From Pelagibacteraceae bacterium (lineage in GTDB: Bacteria; Pseudomonadota; Alphaproteobacteria; Pelagibacterales; Pelagibacteraceae): a stretch of DNA of 64,000 nt. The notes under the pieces were generated by a model. The model was not told the origin of the DNA. It made no database searches and saw only the letters and a list, made by a program, of their open reading frames with translations. Below are positions 39,600-50,053 of this stretch, piece by piece. Position 1 is the stretch's first letter, and each line of letters starts with the position of its first letter. The position numbers were made by a program, and so were the translations under genes. The stretch spans positions 1 through 64,000 of the forward strand of contig SHWS01000005.1 in assembly GCA_009693705.1 (NCBI GenBank), read 5' to 3'.

Positions 39600-41224
39600 A
39601 GCTCTTGGAAAAAAGAATAAATATTTGGTATCTAAGTTCATTGATTATTTCAATTATTGTAGCAATACCTGTGGTAGTAATTTCTAGTAGTTTTTTCGAA
39701 AATACTTCAGAATATAGTATAATTTTGAGAGAAACATTTCTCTTAGACTATATTTTCAATTCTTTAATACTTTTAATAGGTGTACTGTCTTTGACTTCTG
39801 TGATTGGAATTGGTTGTGCTTATTTAATTTCATTTTATGATTTTACAGGAGCTAATTTTTTTAAATGGGCTTTAATTTTATCTTTTGCTATTCCTGCTTA
39901 TATTTATTCGTATTCTTTATCAGCTTTTTTTGAAAATTATGGAACAGCTTATTCAATATTAAGGGGTATTTTTGGAGAGGGAAACCACAATCTATATATC
40001 CCTAAACTTGATGGTATGTTAGGCGCAATAATTGCAATATCATTTTCGATATTTGGATATGTTTATGTCCTAACTAGAGTATCGTTTCACTATCAATCCC
40101 AAAATTTAATAGATCTTGGAAAAAACCTTGGTTTTTCAAAGAAAAAAACATTCTTAAAGATAATTTTACCAGCCGCAAGACCATCAATTGTTGCTGGATT
40201 ATCATTAGTTGCCATGGAAACTTTATCTGATTTCGGATCAGTTTCTTTTTTTGGAGTTTCTACTTTAACAACAGGAATTTATAATGCTTGGATTGCATTT
40301 GATGATTTAACACTAGCTAATAGATTGTCTTTTTATCTACTAATTTTCATTTTTGGATTACTTATTTTAGAAAATATTTCAAGACAGAAAGCACAATATC
40401 ATTCTCCTTCAAAAGATAGCCTTAAAACTAAAAATAAAATTAAATTATATGGTTACAAATCAGCTTTTGCATTTATATTTTGTTTTTTAGTTTTTTTCAT
40501 AAGCTTCATATTCCCAGTGGTGCAAATGGGATATTGGACCTATTTGTTTCCAAAATATTTATTTGAATTAAATTTAATTAATCTTTTAAGCAATACATTA
40601 ATATTAGTATTTTTTTCATGTAGTTTATTAATTGCTTTTGGTATTTTATCAAATTATGGAAATCGAATTACAAAAAGTAAATTTTTACAAATTTTAACTA
40701 CTTTTTCGATTTCAGGTTATGCAATGCCAGGAATTATACTGGCTGTAGCTTACATTACCTTTATTTCTTATTTAGATGAAAATTTATTACAATTAAAAAA
40801 TTATAATATTAAATCATTATTCATAGGTTCTATATTTGGTTTAATATTGGTTTATTTTATTAGATTTTATTCTTTAGCCAACAATGGAATTAAAGCAGGA
40901 TATTTAAAAATTAATTACTCAATAGATGAAAGCGCATACTTATTGGGATATTCTAAGATTAAAACTTTTAATAAGATACACTTGCCATATTTAAAAAATT
41001 CAATTTTTTTAGTAATAATTCTACTTTCAATTGAAATTGTAAAAGAATTACCGATTACTTTAATTATGAGACCATTTAATTTTGATACATTTGCAACTAC
41101 CGCTTATGCTTATGCGTCCCAAGATTTATTAGAGGCTGCAGCAGCCCCAGCTATTATGCTGATATTAATTTCGAGTGCATTTATTTTAATAACGTCTAAA
41201 TTAATTCTAAAAGATCAACAATGA
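39590..41224 (+). CDS. Iron ABC transporter permease (SfuB/FbpB-like)
   Basis: Two BPD-type permease halves (LGFSKKKTFLKIILPAARPSIVAGLSLVAMETLSDFGSVSFFG); between SBP and ATPase. Confidence 0.9.
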   Translation: MEIELLEKRINIWYLSSLIISIIVAIPVVVISSSFFENTSEYSIILRETFLLDYIFNSLILLIGVLSLTSVIGIGCAYLISFYDFTGANFFKWALILSFAIPAYIYSYSLSAFFENYGTAYSILRGIFGEGNHNLYIPKLDGMLGAIIAISFSIFGYVYVLTRVSFHYQSQNLIDLGKNLGFSKKKTFLKIILPAARPSIVAGLSLVAMETLSDFGSVSFFGVSTLTTGIYNAWIAFDDLTLANRLSFYLLIFIFGLLILENISRQKAQYHSPSKDSLKTKNKIKLYGYKSAFAFIFCFLVFFISFIFPVVQMGYWTYLFPKYLFELNLINLLSNTLILVFFSCSLLIAFGILSNYGNRITKSKFLQILTTFSISGYAMPGIILAVAYITFISYLDENLLQLKNYNIKSLFIGSIFGLILVYFIRFYSLANNGIKAGYLKINYSIDESAYLLGYSKIKTFNKIHLPYLKNSIFLVIILLSIEIVKELPITLIMRPFNFDTFATTAYAYASQDLLEAAAAPAIMLILISSAFILITSKLILKDQQ

Positions 41225-42279
41225 AAAATTATTTTGAAATTAATAATGTTACTTTCGCAGCTAGTAAAAAAAATAAAGTCGATAATGTATCTTTAAAGAT
41301 TGAAAATGAAGGTGATACAATTTGTTTACTAGGACCATCTGGAATTGGAAAAACAACAATTCTTAGAACTATCGCAGGTCTCGAAAAGATTAAATCAGGA
41401 AGTATTATTCTTAATGGTAAAACAATTTCTTCAGAAACTATTCATGTAGAACCTGAAAATAGAAATATTTCGCTATCATTTCAGGATAACTCACTATTCC
41501 CTCATTATAATGTAATAGATAATATTAAATTTGGTGTTGATAGAAACAAAAGAAAAACAAAAAAAATTCATCTAGATGATGTTATTGAATTTCTTCATTT
41601 AGAGAATATTAAGTTTAAATACCCTCACCAAATTAGCTCTGGTGAAGGCCAAAGAGCCTCATTGGCACGATCTCTATTATCTATGCCAAATTTATTACTG
41701 TTGGATGAGCCTTTATCCAATATTGATCAAAATTTTAAGGAGGAAATTCAGGTAAAATTAAAGCAAATTTTAAGAGAGTATAAAATTACAACTATTATAG
41801 TTACTCATGACTCTTATGAAGCGTTTTATTTAGGTAATAAGTGTGGGATAATTTTAAATAGTCAACTTAAACAATATGATGATCCTTATAATCTTCATCA
41901 TTTTCCTAACTCTATTGAAGTAGTAAATTTTTTAAATAAAGGAACATTAATTCCCGCAACGGTGATTGACGAAAAATCATTAGAGAATAAAGATTTGGGA
42001 TTAATTAAGGGAGATTTTATTAAACATTACCCAAAAGGATCTAAAGTTAAGTTATTACTGCAACCAGAAGATTTAGAACATGATGACAAAAGTAATTTAA
42101 AGCTCGATGTTGTTGATCGAAAATTTAGAGGGACTAATTTTATTTATACTCTTAAAACCCAAAGTGACTTACTTATTCAGGTATTTGTTCACTCTCATCA
42201 TATCCATCAGCATGATATAGATGAAAAATTTGGTATCAAAAAACCTATTCATATTGATCATATTGTTTGTTTTGATTAA
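41221..42279 (+). CDS. Iron ABC transporter ATP-binding protein
   Basis: Walker A GPSGIGKTTILRTIAGLE, ISSGEGQRASLARSLLSMPNLLLLDEPLSNID. Confidence 0.93.
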   Translation: MKNYFEINNVTFAASKKNKVDNVSLKIENEGDTICLLGPSGIGKTTILRTIAGLEKIKSGSIILNGKTISSETIHVEPENRNISLSFQDNSLFPHYNVIDNIKFGVDRNKRKTKKIHLDDVIEFLHLENIKFKYPHQISSGEGQRASLARSLLSMPNLLLLDEPLSNIDQNFKEEIQVKLKQILREYKITTIIVTHDSYEAFYLGNKCGIILNSQLKQYDDPYNLHHFPNSIEVVNFLNKGTLIPATVIDEKSLENKDLGLIKGDFIKHYPKGSKVKLLLQPEDLEHDDKSNLKLDVVDRKFRGTNFIYTLKTQSDLLIQVFVHSHHIHQHDIDEKFGIKKPIHIDHIVCFD

Positions 42280-42291
42280 TTAAAACTTTTA

Positions 42292-42993
42292 ATGAATAAA
42301 AAAATAATTTTATTTTTAAAAGGCGTGGTTGATATTGTTCCATTGTTAATTCCAGTCATTCCATTTGGTATTATCCTAGGTGCTATTGGCGTTGAATTAG
42401 GTTTTAGTCCTTTAGAAACATTTGCAACCTCATTGATTATTTTTGGGGGAGCATCACAAATCGTTTTTCTACAAATTATTTCGGGGGGCGCATCCTTATT
42501 AATTACAATAACTTCTACTTTTGTGGTTAATTCTAGACATTTATTGTACGGAGCAAGTTTTAGTGAATACTTAAAAAATCTCTCACTAGGATGGAAAATT
42601 TTATTGTCTTATTTTTTAACTGATCAAGCCTTTGCGGTTTCAAATATTTATTTTGAAAAAAATAAAGATGAAAAACTTAAACATTATTATTTATTAGGAT
42701 CTGGATTTTTTTTATGGTTTATTTGGCAAATAGCTACATTAATTGGAATATTTTTAGGCTCAATTGTACCAGAAAAATTGGGATTAGCTTATGCAGTTCC
42801 TTTAACCTTTATTGCATTATTGGTAAATTATTTTAGAAAAATTGATCATTTAATAATAATTTTAATTTCAGGTTGTCTTTCGATATTATTATTTAATGCA
42901 CCATTAAAGTCTTATATTATTTTATCTTCTTTAATATCACTATCGTTAGCTTTTTTAATAATTTCTCTAAAAAAAAAAGAAGATAAAAAATGA
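42292..42993 (+). CDS. azlC: AzlC-family branched-chain amino acid permease
   Basis: PVIPFGIILGAIGVELGFSPLETFATSLIIFGGASQIVFLQ, VVNSRHLLYGAS. Confidence 0.9.
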   Translation: MNKKIILFLKGVVDIVPLLIPVIPFGIILGAIGVELGFSPLETFATSLIIFGGASQIVFLQIISGGASLLITITSTFVVNSRHLLYGASFSEYLKNLSLGWKILLSYFLTDQAFAVSNIYFEKNKDEKLKHYYLLGSGFFLWFIWQIATLIGIFLGSIVPEKLGLAYAVPLTFIALLVNYFRKIDHLIIILISGCLSILLFNAPLKSYIILSSLISLSLAFLIISLKKKEDKK

Positions 42994-43298
42994 TCTGGTA
43001 TGGAATTTTTATTTCTGGTATTTTGAATTTTTTTACAAAATTTTTGTCTTTATCTTTTTTTGATGCAATTAAAATTAGCCCTAAGGTAAAACAATTATTG
43101 ATATACGTCCCATCTGCAGTTTTTCCAGCAATTATATTTCCTGGAATTTTACTTGATATTAACGGGAGTTTTGATTTAGAAAATAATCCAAAGATATTAG
43201 CCTCAATAATTGCTATAATTACTGCAATTATAAGTAAAAATATTGTAAGTACTATTTTTGCAGGTTTAGCGGTGTATTGGTTAATAATTTTTATTTAA
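42990..43298 (+). CDS. azlD: AzlD-family protein
   Basis: 102-aa membrane protein overlapping azlC by 4 nt, YVPSAVFPAIIFPGIL. Confidence 0.85.
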   Translation: MIWYGIFISGILNFFTKFLSLSFFDAIKISPKVKQLLIYVPSAVFPAIIFPGILLDINGSFDLENNPKILASIIAIITAIISKNIVSTIFAGLAVYWLIIFI

Positions 43299-43316
43299 GT
43301 TTATTAATATTTGTTC

Positions 43317-44207
43317 ATGAAAAAAATTCAAATTAATAATGAGCTTCTAGGCATCTTCTATATGCTTTTAGCTCAGTTCTCTTTTGCAACAAACGATGCA
43401 ATCGTAAAAGTTATTTATTTAAATTACAGTAATATTTTAGTTCTTAATCAGGTAATTTTTTTAAGAGGAATATTCGCATTGATTTTAATAGGAACTTTTT
43501 TAATCTTAAGTAAAAAATTTGATTTAAAATTAATTTTTTCTTCAACTAAATTAAAATTGAGGGGTTTACTAGAGTCGGTTGCTACAATTTGTTTTTTTAT
43601 TGGAGTTGCAAAATTGCCATTTGCTATGGTTTATGTATTAATAAGTTTAGCACCAATTTTTTTAACTGCATTTGGTGCTTTATTTTTAAATGAAAAAGTA
43701 AGATGGAAACGTTGGTCAGCTGTATTTTTAGGTTTCGTAGGTTTAGTCATTGTGGTTGAACCTAATGAATTAAAATTTGGATATTATTTCATTTTTCCAC
43801 TACTTACAGCTGTTTTTATCACAATAAGAGAAATAGTAACAAAACAAATCGAAGATAATTTTCACAGTGAGCAGATTGCATTTATAACATGTTTTGTTGT
43901 TACAATTTTTTTTGGAACTTTAAGTCTATTTCAATTTTTTATTTTTGATTTAAAAGAATTCGTGCTTTTGTTGATTTCCTCTTTGTTTCTTTCTTTTGGA
44001 TATTTTTTTTCTGTCGCAACAATTAAAGTTGCTTTAGTATCAGCGACATCAACATTTAGATATTCAGTAATATTATGGGGTATTGTATATGGATATTTTT
44101 TATTTAATGAGGTGCCCAAAGCCAATACCTATATTGGTGGTTTAATAATAGTAATTAGTGGTTTAATTATTATCACTCGGCAAAAGCAACTGGGTAAAAT
44201 TAAATAA
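43317..44207 (+). CDS. EamA/DMT-family permease
   Basis: GIFYMLLAQFSFATNDAIVKVIYLNYS, LAPIFLTAFGALFLNEKVRWKRWSAVFLGFVGLVIV. Confidence 0.85.
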   Translation: MKKIQINNELLGIFYMLLAQFSFATNDAIVKVIYLNYSNILVLNQVIFLRGIFALILIGTFLILSKKFDLKLIFSSTKLKLRGLLESVATICFFIGVAKLPFAMVYVLISLAPIFLTAFGALFLNEKVRWKRWSAVFLGFVGLVIVVEPNELKFGYYFIFPLLTAVFITIREIVTKQIEDNFHSEQIAFITCFVVTIFFGTLSLFQFFIFDLKEFVLLLISSLFLSFGYFFSVATIKVALVSATSTFRYSVILWGIVYGYFLFNEVPKANTYIGGLIIVISGLIIITRQKQLGKIK

Positions 44208-44255
44208 TTTTTAATATTTTATTTAATATTTTTTAATCTATTCAATAATTAATAT

Positions 44256-44945
44256 TTAATTAAATTGCTTACCAAGCTTAATATTTCTACTAACATTAAA
44301 TTGTATATCTTGAGGCTCTGCTAGTTTTAAATTGCTCATTATTTCAATATATTGATCTTCACTACTAACTTGTAATCTAGGATTAAATTTTTTTTCTTTT
44401 CCTAACGTGCTAACTTTTTTTCCGTTATAATCATGTCCTGGATAAAGAAGGGTTTCTTCAGGCAATTTTAATAATTTATTAAATATAGAATTATAAGCAT
44501 CTTTCGAGCTACCATTTTGAAAATCTGTTCTTCCAGTTCCGTTAATTAAAAGTGCATCACCTGAAAATAGTTGGTTATTTAATAAAAAACTATAGCTATC
44601 AGAGGTATGGCCCGGGGTATATATAGCTTTAATTTTTAATTGATCAATTTTAATTTCTTCACCGTCCTTTACTTTAAAATCAACTACATCAGCCGGAGTA
44701 TATTCTCCCATAATTGTTTGACAGTTTGTTTCATTTTTGAGCTTTGATGCGCCAGTTACATGATCTGCATGAATGTGCGTATCAATTACTTTAACCAACC
44801 TAAGGTCCAATTGATTTAGTAATTCAATATATTCATGAACATTTTCTAATACTGGATCTATAATTATTGCCTCGCGACCTTTTGAAGATGCTATTAAATA
44901 CGTAAATGTGTATGATTTATTATCAAAGACCTGTTTTAAAATCAT
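44256..44945 (-). CDS. MBL-fold hydrolase, persulfide dioxygenase (ETHE1)-like
   Basis: VIDTHIHADHVTGASKLK, IYTPGHTSDSYSF, SGDALLINGTGRTDFQNGS, LYPGHDYNG. Confidence 0.85.
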   Translation of the reverse strand: MILKQVFDNKSYTFTYLIASSKGREAIIIDPVLENVHEYIELLNQLDLRLVKVIDTHIHADHVTGASKLKNETNCQTIMGEYTPADVVDFKVKDGEEIKIDQLKIKAIYTPGHTSDSYSFLLNNQLFSGDALLINGTGRTDFQNGSSKDAYNSIFNKLLKLPEETLLYPGHDYNGKKVSTLGKEKKFNPRLQVSSEDQYIEIMSNLKLAEPQDIQFNVSRNIKLGKQFN

Positions 44946-45010
44946 GAATAATTATTATATAAATTAATGAATTTTTCTTCCACACACATAGTATTTATAA
45001 AATATAAATT

Positions 45011-45448
45011 ATGACAGCAACAACTTTTAATTGGTCATGCAAACATACTTGGAAAAGAAGCGCTAAAAACACCGCCTGGTGTGTTATTGGTTGTTCAATC
45101 GGTGATTTTGGGACAATTTTGTTTTTCCAATTAACTCAAATCCCTTTCCCATTAATGGGCATAATGATTTTAGCAATTATTAATGGTTTAATTACTAGTA
45201 TAATTCTTGAAACTTTTATTTTAATAAGGCAAAATTTTACTTTTATCGGTGCATTAAAAACAGCCTCGGGTATGAGTTTAATTTCCATGTTAAGTATGGA
45301 AATTACAATGAACGTGACAGATTATTTATTAACCGAAGGAGCTATTTTAACTTGGTGGGTCATTCCAATAATGCTGATGGTTGGATTTTTAACACCTTGG
45401 CCTTACAATTATTGGAGACTAAAAAAATTTGGTATGGCATGTCACTAA
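45011..45448 (+). CDS. DUF4396-like membrane protein
   Basis: AKNTAWCVIGCSIGDFGTI, SMLSMEITMNVTDYLLT, FLTPWPYNYWRLKKFGMACH. Confidence 0.75.
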   Translation: MTATTFNWSCKHTWKRSAKNTAWCVIGCSIGDFGTILFFQLTQIPFPLMGIMILAIINGLITSIILETFILIRQNFTFIGALKTASGMSLISMLSMEITMNVTDYLLTEGAILTWWVIPIMLMVGFLTPWPYNYWRLKKFGMACH

Positions 45449-45492
45449 GCCATTTTTAAATATTAAAAATATTTAATTATTTTAAAAATTGA

Positions 45493-46203
45493 ATGTCGGG
45501 ATTAAAAAATTGGGATAATAAAACATGGGTTTCCTCAGCAAATTATATTAAATCTTTTACACGCTTCATACTTAAACAAAATAAATTAAATAGAGATTCC
45601 AAAATATTAGATATTGGTTGTGGCAGAGGTAAAATAATAGCCAATATATCAACTAAAATAAGATTAAAAAATAAACCAATTGGAATAGATTTAGAAAATA
45701 ACTCTAACATTGATAAAAGAATTATTTTTAAAAAAATAAATGCCTTGTATTTTTTAAAATATAATAAAAAAAATTTTGATTTAATTTTAATTAAACAGAC
45801 AATCCATTTATTAAAAATTAAAGAAATTTTAAAATTATTAAATTTGTGTAAAAAGAGCTTAACCCCAAATGGGAAGATTTTTATATTAAGCTTAGACTCA
45901 TATAAAAATGAATTACCTGTTTTTACAGAAATGAAAAAAAAATTAATTATTTCTTTAAATAGAAATAAAAAAATAATTGATTTAATATTAAAAGCTAATC
46001 CAAAAACCATCTTAAAGAAATATGTATTTAAAACTAAAATTTATAAAAAAAAATACATTAATATGATTAGAAAAAAATATATCTCAATTTTATTAAATTT
46101 AAACTCTAAGCAAATTGAAAAAGGGGTAAATGAAATAAATTTTAATTATAAAAAAGTAATTAAATTTAATGATAAACTAGTTTGTCTTATTATTAAAAAA
46201 TAA
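45493..46203 (+). CDS. Class I SAM-dependent methyltransferase
   Basis: KILDIGCGRGKIIANIS; KNFDLILIKQTIHLL. Confidence 0.8.
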   Translation: MSGLKNWDNKTWVSSANYIKSFTRFILKQNKLNRDSKILDIGCGRGKIIANISTKIRLKNKPIGIDLENNSNIDKRIIFKKINALYFLKYNKKNFDLILIKQTIHLLKIKEILKLLNLCKKSLTPNGKIFILSLDSYKNELPVFTEMKKKLIISLNRNKKIIDLILKANPKTILKKYVFKTKIYKKKYINMIRKKYISILLNLNSKQIEKGVNEINFNYKKVIKFNDKLVCLIIKK

Positions 46204-46237
46204 CTTTATATTTTTTCATTTATTTAGTTAATAATTA

Positions 46238-46765
46238 TTAAAGCATTTTTTTTAAAATATTATCATTAAAAAAAATTTTATGTACAATGACAGCAAAAAT
46301 ATGCAATGAAATTAAAACAATTAATAAATAATTTGCATATATGTGTATATCGTAGAATTGGTCTGCTAATTTAAAATTATTTTCAAGTTTTATTTCTTTA
46401 AAAAAAATAACTAATTGTTCACCATTAAATAACTTTTTTAAAAACCCTGAAACCGTGACCAATATAAGGGTTATATAAAGTAATAAATGGTTTAATCTTG
46501 CTATAAATTTCTGTCCAATAAAACTATTTGATCTTAATTGTGGAACAGGATTTAAAATATTATTTAGTAGTCTAAATATTGTTAAATAAAAAATTGTTAA
46601 ACCAAATACAATATGAATATTTTCTATAGAAATTCTTTGACTTCCGTAATCTAAATTCACCAAATAAAAGCCCAGAGGTATTTGTAAAATCAATATGAGT
46701 GCAATTGTCCAATGAAATAATTTTGCAATTAAACCGTACTCTGATATAGAATTTGTAATATGCAT
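46238..46765 (-). CDS. Cytochrome b561-like
   Basis: SEYGLIAKLFHWTIALILILQIPLGFYL, FRLLNNILNPVP, ANYLLIVLISLHIFAVIVHKIFF. Confidence 0.87.
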   Translation of the reverse strand: MHITNSISEYGLIAKLFHWTIALILILQIPLGFYLVNLDYGSQRISIENIHIVFGLTIFYLTIFRLLNNILNPVPQLRSNSFIGQKFIARLNHLLLYITLILVTVSGFLKKLFNGEQLVIFFKEIKLENNFKLADQFYDIHIYANYLLIVLISLHIFAVIVHKIFFNDNILKKML

Positions 46766-47227
46766 TTTTTAATTAAACATTTTAAAAAGTGTATTGGCAA
46801 TAGTTTATTACTAATATTTTTTGTGCTATTTTCATTCGAAGTTTATTCGGAACAGTCAGCTGAAGAAATTGTTAAAGCTAGAAAAGCCCTATTTAGCAAA
46901 AATTATAGTACCGCAAAAAAAATAACATCACTCACAACTGATGGAGAATTTGATCAAGCGAAACAATTAATTTTAGAAATGAGTGAAAATTATAAAACTT
47001 TATTAAACTTATTTCCTGACAATACGAGAGATGTATTTAAAACCGAAGCATTACCTGCAATATGGGAAAATAAAGATGATTTTAATGTTCTAATGAATAA
47101 AGCCTCGAGCGACATGATTGAACTATCATCTTTGATCGAAACAACGGACGATATGAGTATTATGCTAGAAAAATTTATGTGGGGAAATTGTAAAAGCTGT
47201 CATAGTAAATTTCGTATTCCACAATAG
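46760..47227 (+). CDS. Cytochrome c (prime-like)
   Basis: Signal peptide, C-terminal CKSCHSKFRIPQ heme motif. Confidence 0.85.
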   Translation: MHFLIKHFKKCIGNSLLLIFFVLFSFEVYSEQSAEEIVKARKALFSKNYSTAKKITSLTTDGEFDQAKQLILEMSENYKTLLNLFPDNTRDVFKTEALPAIWENKDDFNVLMNKASSDMIELSSLIETTDDMSIMLEKFMWGNCKSCHSKFRIPQ

Positions 47228-47259
47228 CCCATCTAAATAACAAGGATAGTTATTATAAA

Positions 47260-49035
47260 ATGCTAAAAAAAAAATTAAGAAGCCAAGAGTGGTTTAACAA
47301 CCCTAAAAATCCAGAAATGACAGCTTTATATTTGGAACGATATTTAAATTATGGTTTAACTAGAAATGAGTTGCAGTCGGGAAACCCTATTATTGGAATA
47401 GCTCAAACGGGAAGTGATCTCTCACCTTGTAATAGGCATTTTTTGTCCTTAAGTCAGAGAATAAAAGATGGAATTAGAAGAGCAGGTGGAATTCCAATGG
47501 AGTTTCCTACTCATCCGATTCAAGAAACTGGTAAAAGACCAACTGCTATGTTGGACCGAAATCTCTCTTATTTATCTTTGGTAGAAATTTTATATGGATA
47601 TCCACTAGATGGAGTAATTTTAACAACTGGTTGTGATAAAACAACTCCAGCTGCGTTAATGGCTGCTGCTACTGTTAATATTCCTGCAATTGTTTTGTCC
47701 GGTGGACCAATGTTAGATGGGATTTACAAAGGTAAATTAGCTGGCTCAGGAAGAGTGGTTTGGGAAGCAAGAAAACTTTTAGCCAAAGGTGAGATAAATT
47801 ATGAAGAGTTTATGGATATGGTGGCTTCTTCTGCACCAAGTATTGGTCATTGTAACACAATGGGCACTGCTTCATCTATGAATTCAGTAGCTGAAGCCTT
47901 AGGAATGTCTTTGACTGGTTGTGCAATTATTCCAGCACCTTATAAAGAAAGAGAACAAATTTCTTTTGAAACAGGAAAAAGAATTGTTGGGATGGTTCAT
48001 GAAGATTTAACTCCTTCTAAGATTTTAAATCGAAAAGCATTTGAAAATGCAGTGGTAGTTGTAAGTGCTATTGGCGGCTCTAGTAATTGCACAACTCATT
48101 TAAGTGCAATTGCAAAACATATGGGAATAAAATTTGATTTATCTGATTGGCAAAAAATAGGACATGATATTCCTCTTTTAGTAAATTGTCAGCCTGCAGG
48201 CGAATATTTAATGGAGAGTTTTTATAGAGCTGGAGGGGTTCCTGCTGTAATGCAAGAACTTATAAAACACAAAAAACTTCATAAAAATATTTTGACGGTT
48301 TCAGGTAAAACTGTTGGTCAGAATTTAAAAAAAAAAATTAAAACTGATTCAAATGTAATTAAATCTTTTGAAAATTGTTTAAGTGAAAAAGCTGGTTTTT
48401 TAGTTATGAAAAGTAATTTTTTTTCAACAGCAATCATGAAAACTTCAGTGATTAGTAAAGAATTTAGAGAAAGATATCTATCAAGCCCCAAAAATCCAAA
48501 TGTTTTTAATGTTAATGCGGTTGTTTTTGAGGGACCTGAGGATTATCACAAAAGAATTAATAATAAAAATTTAAATATAAATGAAGATTCTATTTTAATT
48601 ATAAGAGGCTGTGGACCAGTAGGATATCCGGGTTCTGCCGAAGTAGTTAATATGCAACCACCAGATAGATTATTAAAAAAGGGTATTAATGCTCTACCAA
48701 CACTTGGAGACGGAAGACAAAGTGGAACCTCTGAAAGTCCATCAATTCTCCATGTTTCTCCTGAATCTGCCGTAGGGGGCGATTTAGCTATAGTCAAAAC
48801 AGGTGATAAAATTAAAATAGATTTAAATAATAGACGAGTTGATCTTCTAATTACTAAGACAGAATTTAAAAAAAGAAGAAAGAATAAGAAAGTATTTAAA
48901 ATTAATAACCAAACACCATGGCAAGAAATATTTAGAAACACTGTTGGACAATTAGATGATGGTGCGTGTATTAATTCAAGAGATGTTTATTTAGACGTTG
49001 TTAATAAAAAAGGTTTACCTAGAAATTCACACTAA
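47260..49035 (+). CDS. IlvD/Edd-family dehydratase (sugar-acid dehydratase type)
   Basis: GIAQTGSDLSPCNRH, TTGCDKTTPAALMAAATVNIPAIVLSGGPMLDG, GHCNTMGTASSMNSVAEALGMSLTG; context with lactonase, SDR and FAH genes. Confidence 0.88.
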   Translation: MLKKKLRSQEWFNNPKNPEMTALYLERYLNYGLTRNELQSGNPIIGIAQTGSDLSPCNRHFLSLSQRIKDGIRRAGGIPMEFPTHPIQETGKRPTAMLDRNLSYLSLVEILYGYPLDGVILTTGCDKTTPAALMAAATVNIPAIVLSGGPMLDGIYKGKLAGSGRVVWEARKLLAKGEINYEEFMDMVASSAPSIGHCNTMGTASSMNSVAEALGMSLTGCAIIPAPYKEREQISFETGKRIVGMVHEDLTPSKILNRKAFENAVVVVSAIGGSSNCTTHLSAIAKHMGIKFDLSDWQKIGHDIPLLVNCQPAGEYLMESFYRAGGVPAVMQELIKHKKLHKNILTVSGKTVGQNLKKKIKTDSNVIKSFENCLSEKAGFLVMKSNFFSTAIMKTSVISKEFRERYLSSPKNPNVFNVNAVVFEGPEDYHKRINNKNLNINEDSILIIRGCGPVGYPGSAEVVNMQPPDRLLKKGINALPTLGDGRQSGTSESPSILHVSPESAVGGDLAIVKTGDKIKIDLNNRRVDLLITKTEFKKRRKNKKVFKINNQTPWQEIFRNTVGQLDDGACINSRDVYLDVVNKKGLPRNSH

Positions 49036-49285
49036 AGCTCAATATGAATTTTAAATTAATCAATTAGTGAAATATAATTTAAAAAAAAAGAAAAAATTTA
49101 ACTTTATCAGTATAGTTTTAATAAGTTTTTAAATTGTAAAAATTTATTGAGGTTAAACTACTAAGTTAAGGCTTTTGATTGAACTATTATTTATTTTAAA
49201 TTTATTAAAGAGATGTATAAACATTGTTGAAAATGGATTTAGTATTAATACTTTGGTTCAATTTATAAAGAAATTGAAAGGATAA

Positions 49286-50035
49286 ATGAAAATGAGTGCT
49301 CGTCTTAGAGGTAAAAAAATTATTGTAACAGCAGCAGGTCAAGGAATTGGCAAAGCAACTGCAATTGCCTTTTATAACGAAGGTGCTCAGGTTATTGCAA
49401 CAGATATAAATCCAAAAACTCTAACAGAGCTAAATAGTGAATATCCAAACATTAAAGTCCAAAAATTAGACTCAACAAGCAAAAATGCTATTTCAGAATT
49501 TATAAAAGAAATAGATAAAGTTGATGTTTTATTTAATGCGGTTGGTTTTGTTCATCATGGCACGATATTAGATTGTGAAGAGAAAGATTGGAATTTTTCT
49601 TTTGATGTAAATGTAAAGTCTATGTATCTTATGTGTAAAGCGATTATACCATTAATGATTAAACAAAATGGCGGTAGTATCATCAATGTTTCGTCTATTG
49701 CTTCGAGTCTTAAAGGTTTGCCTAACCGATTTGTTTATGGAGCAACCAAAGCGGCAACTATTGGTTTGACAAAATCTATAGCAGCTGATTTTGTAAAAAA
49801 AAATATCAGATGTAATACTATTGCTCCTGGAACAGTTTTTTCTCCTTCCTGGCAAGAACGAGTAAACAACAGTCCTGATCCTGTTCAAGCAAAAAAAGAT
49901 TTTATAGCAAGACAACCAATGGGAAGAATAGGAACAGCTGAAGAAATAGCTGCAATGGCTATTTATCTAGCTGGTGATGAATCTACATTTACGACAGGAA
50001 ATACATTTTCTGTAGATGGTGGAATGACAATATAA
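49286..50035 (+). CDS. SDR oxidoreductase, BDH2 / 2-keto-3-deoxy-L-fuconate dehydrogenase-like
   Basis: ITVTAAGQGIGKATAIAF-type TGxxxGxG region, DVLFNAVGFVHHGTILDCEEKDWNFSFDVNVKSMYLM, YGATKAA. Confidence 0.85.
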   Translation: MKMSARLRGKKIIVTAAGQGIGKATAIAFYNEGAQVIATDINPKTLTELNSEYPNIKVQKLDSTSKNAISEFIKEIDKVDVLFNAVGFVHHGTILDCEEKDWNFSFDVNVKSMYLMCKAIIPLMIKQNGGSIINVSSIASSLKGLPNRFVYGATKAATIGLTKSIAADFVKKNIRCNTIAPGTVFSPSWQERVNNSPDPVQAKKDFIARQPMGRIGTAEEIAAMAIYLAGDESTFTTGNTFSVDGGMTI

Positions 50036-50053
50036 ATTTAAATTAGGAGAAAT

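Noticed and set aside
45543-46010. 155-aa minus-strand ORF
   Set aside because: Antisense shadow of the SAM methyltransferase (ILDIGCGRGK on plus strand); low-complexity F/L/I/K content produced by AT-rich reverse complement.
48546-48941. 131-aa minus-strand ORF
   Set aside because: Antisense to the conserved IlvD/Edd dehydratase C-terminus; no recognisable domain.
49036-49285. 250-bp intergenic region before the SDR gene as a possible riboswitch
   Set aside because: No convincing stem or conserved motif recognised; likely just promoter/AT-rich spacer. Infernal against Rfam would settle it.
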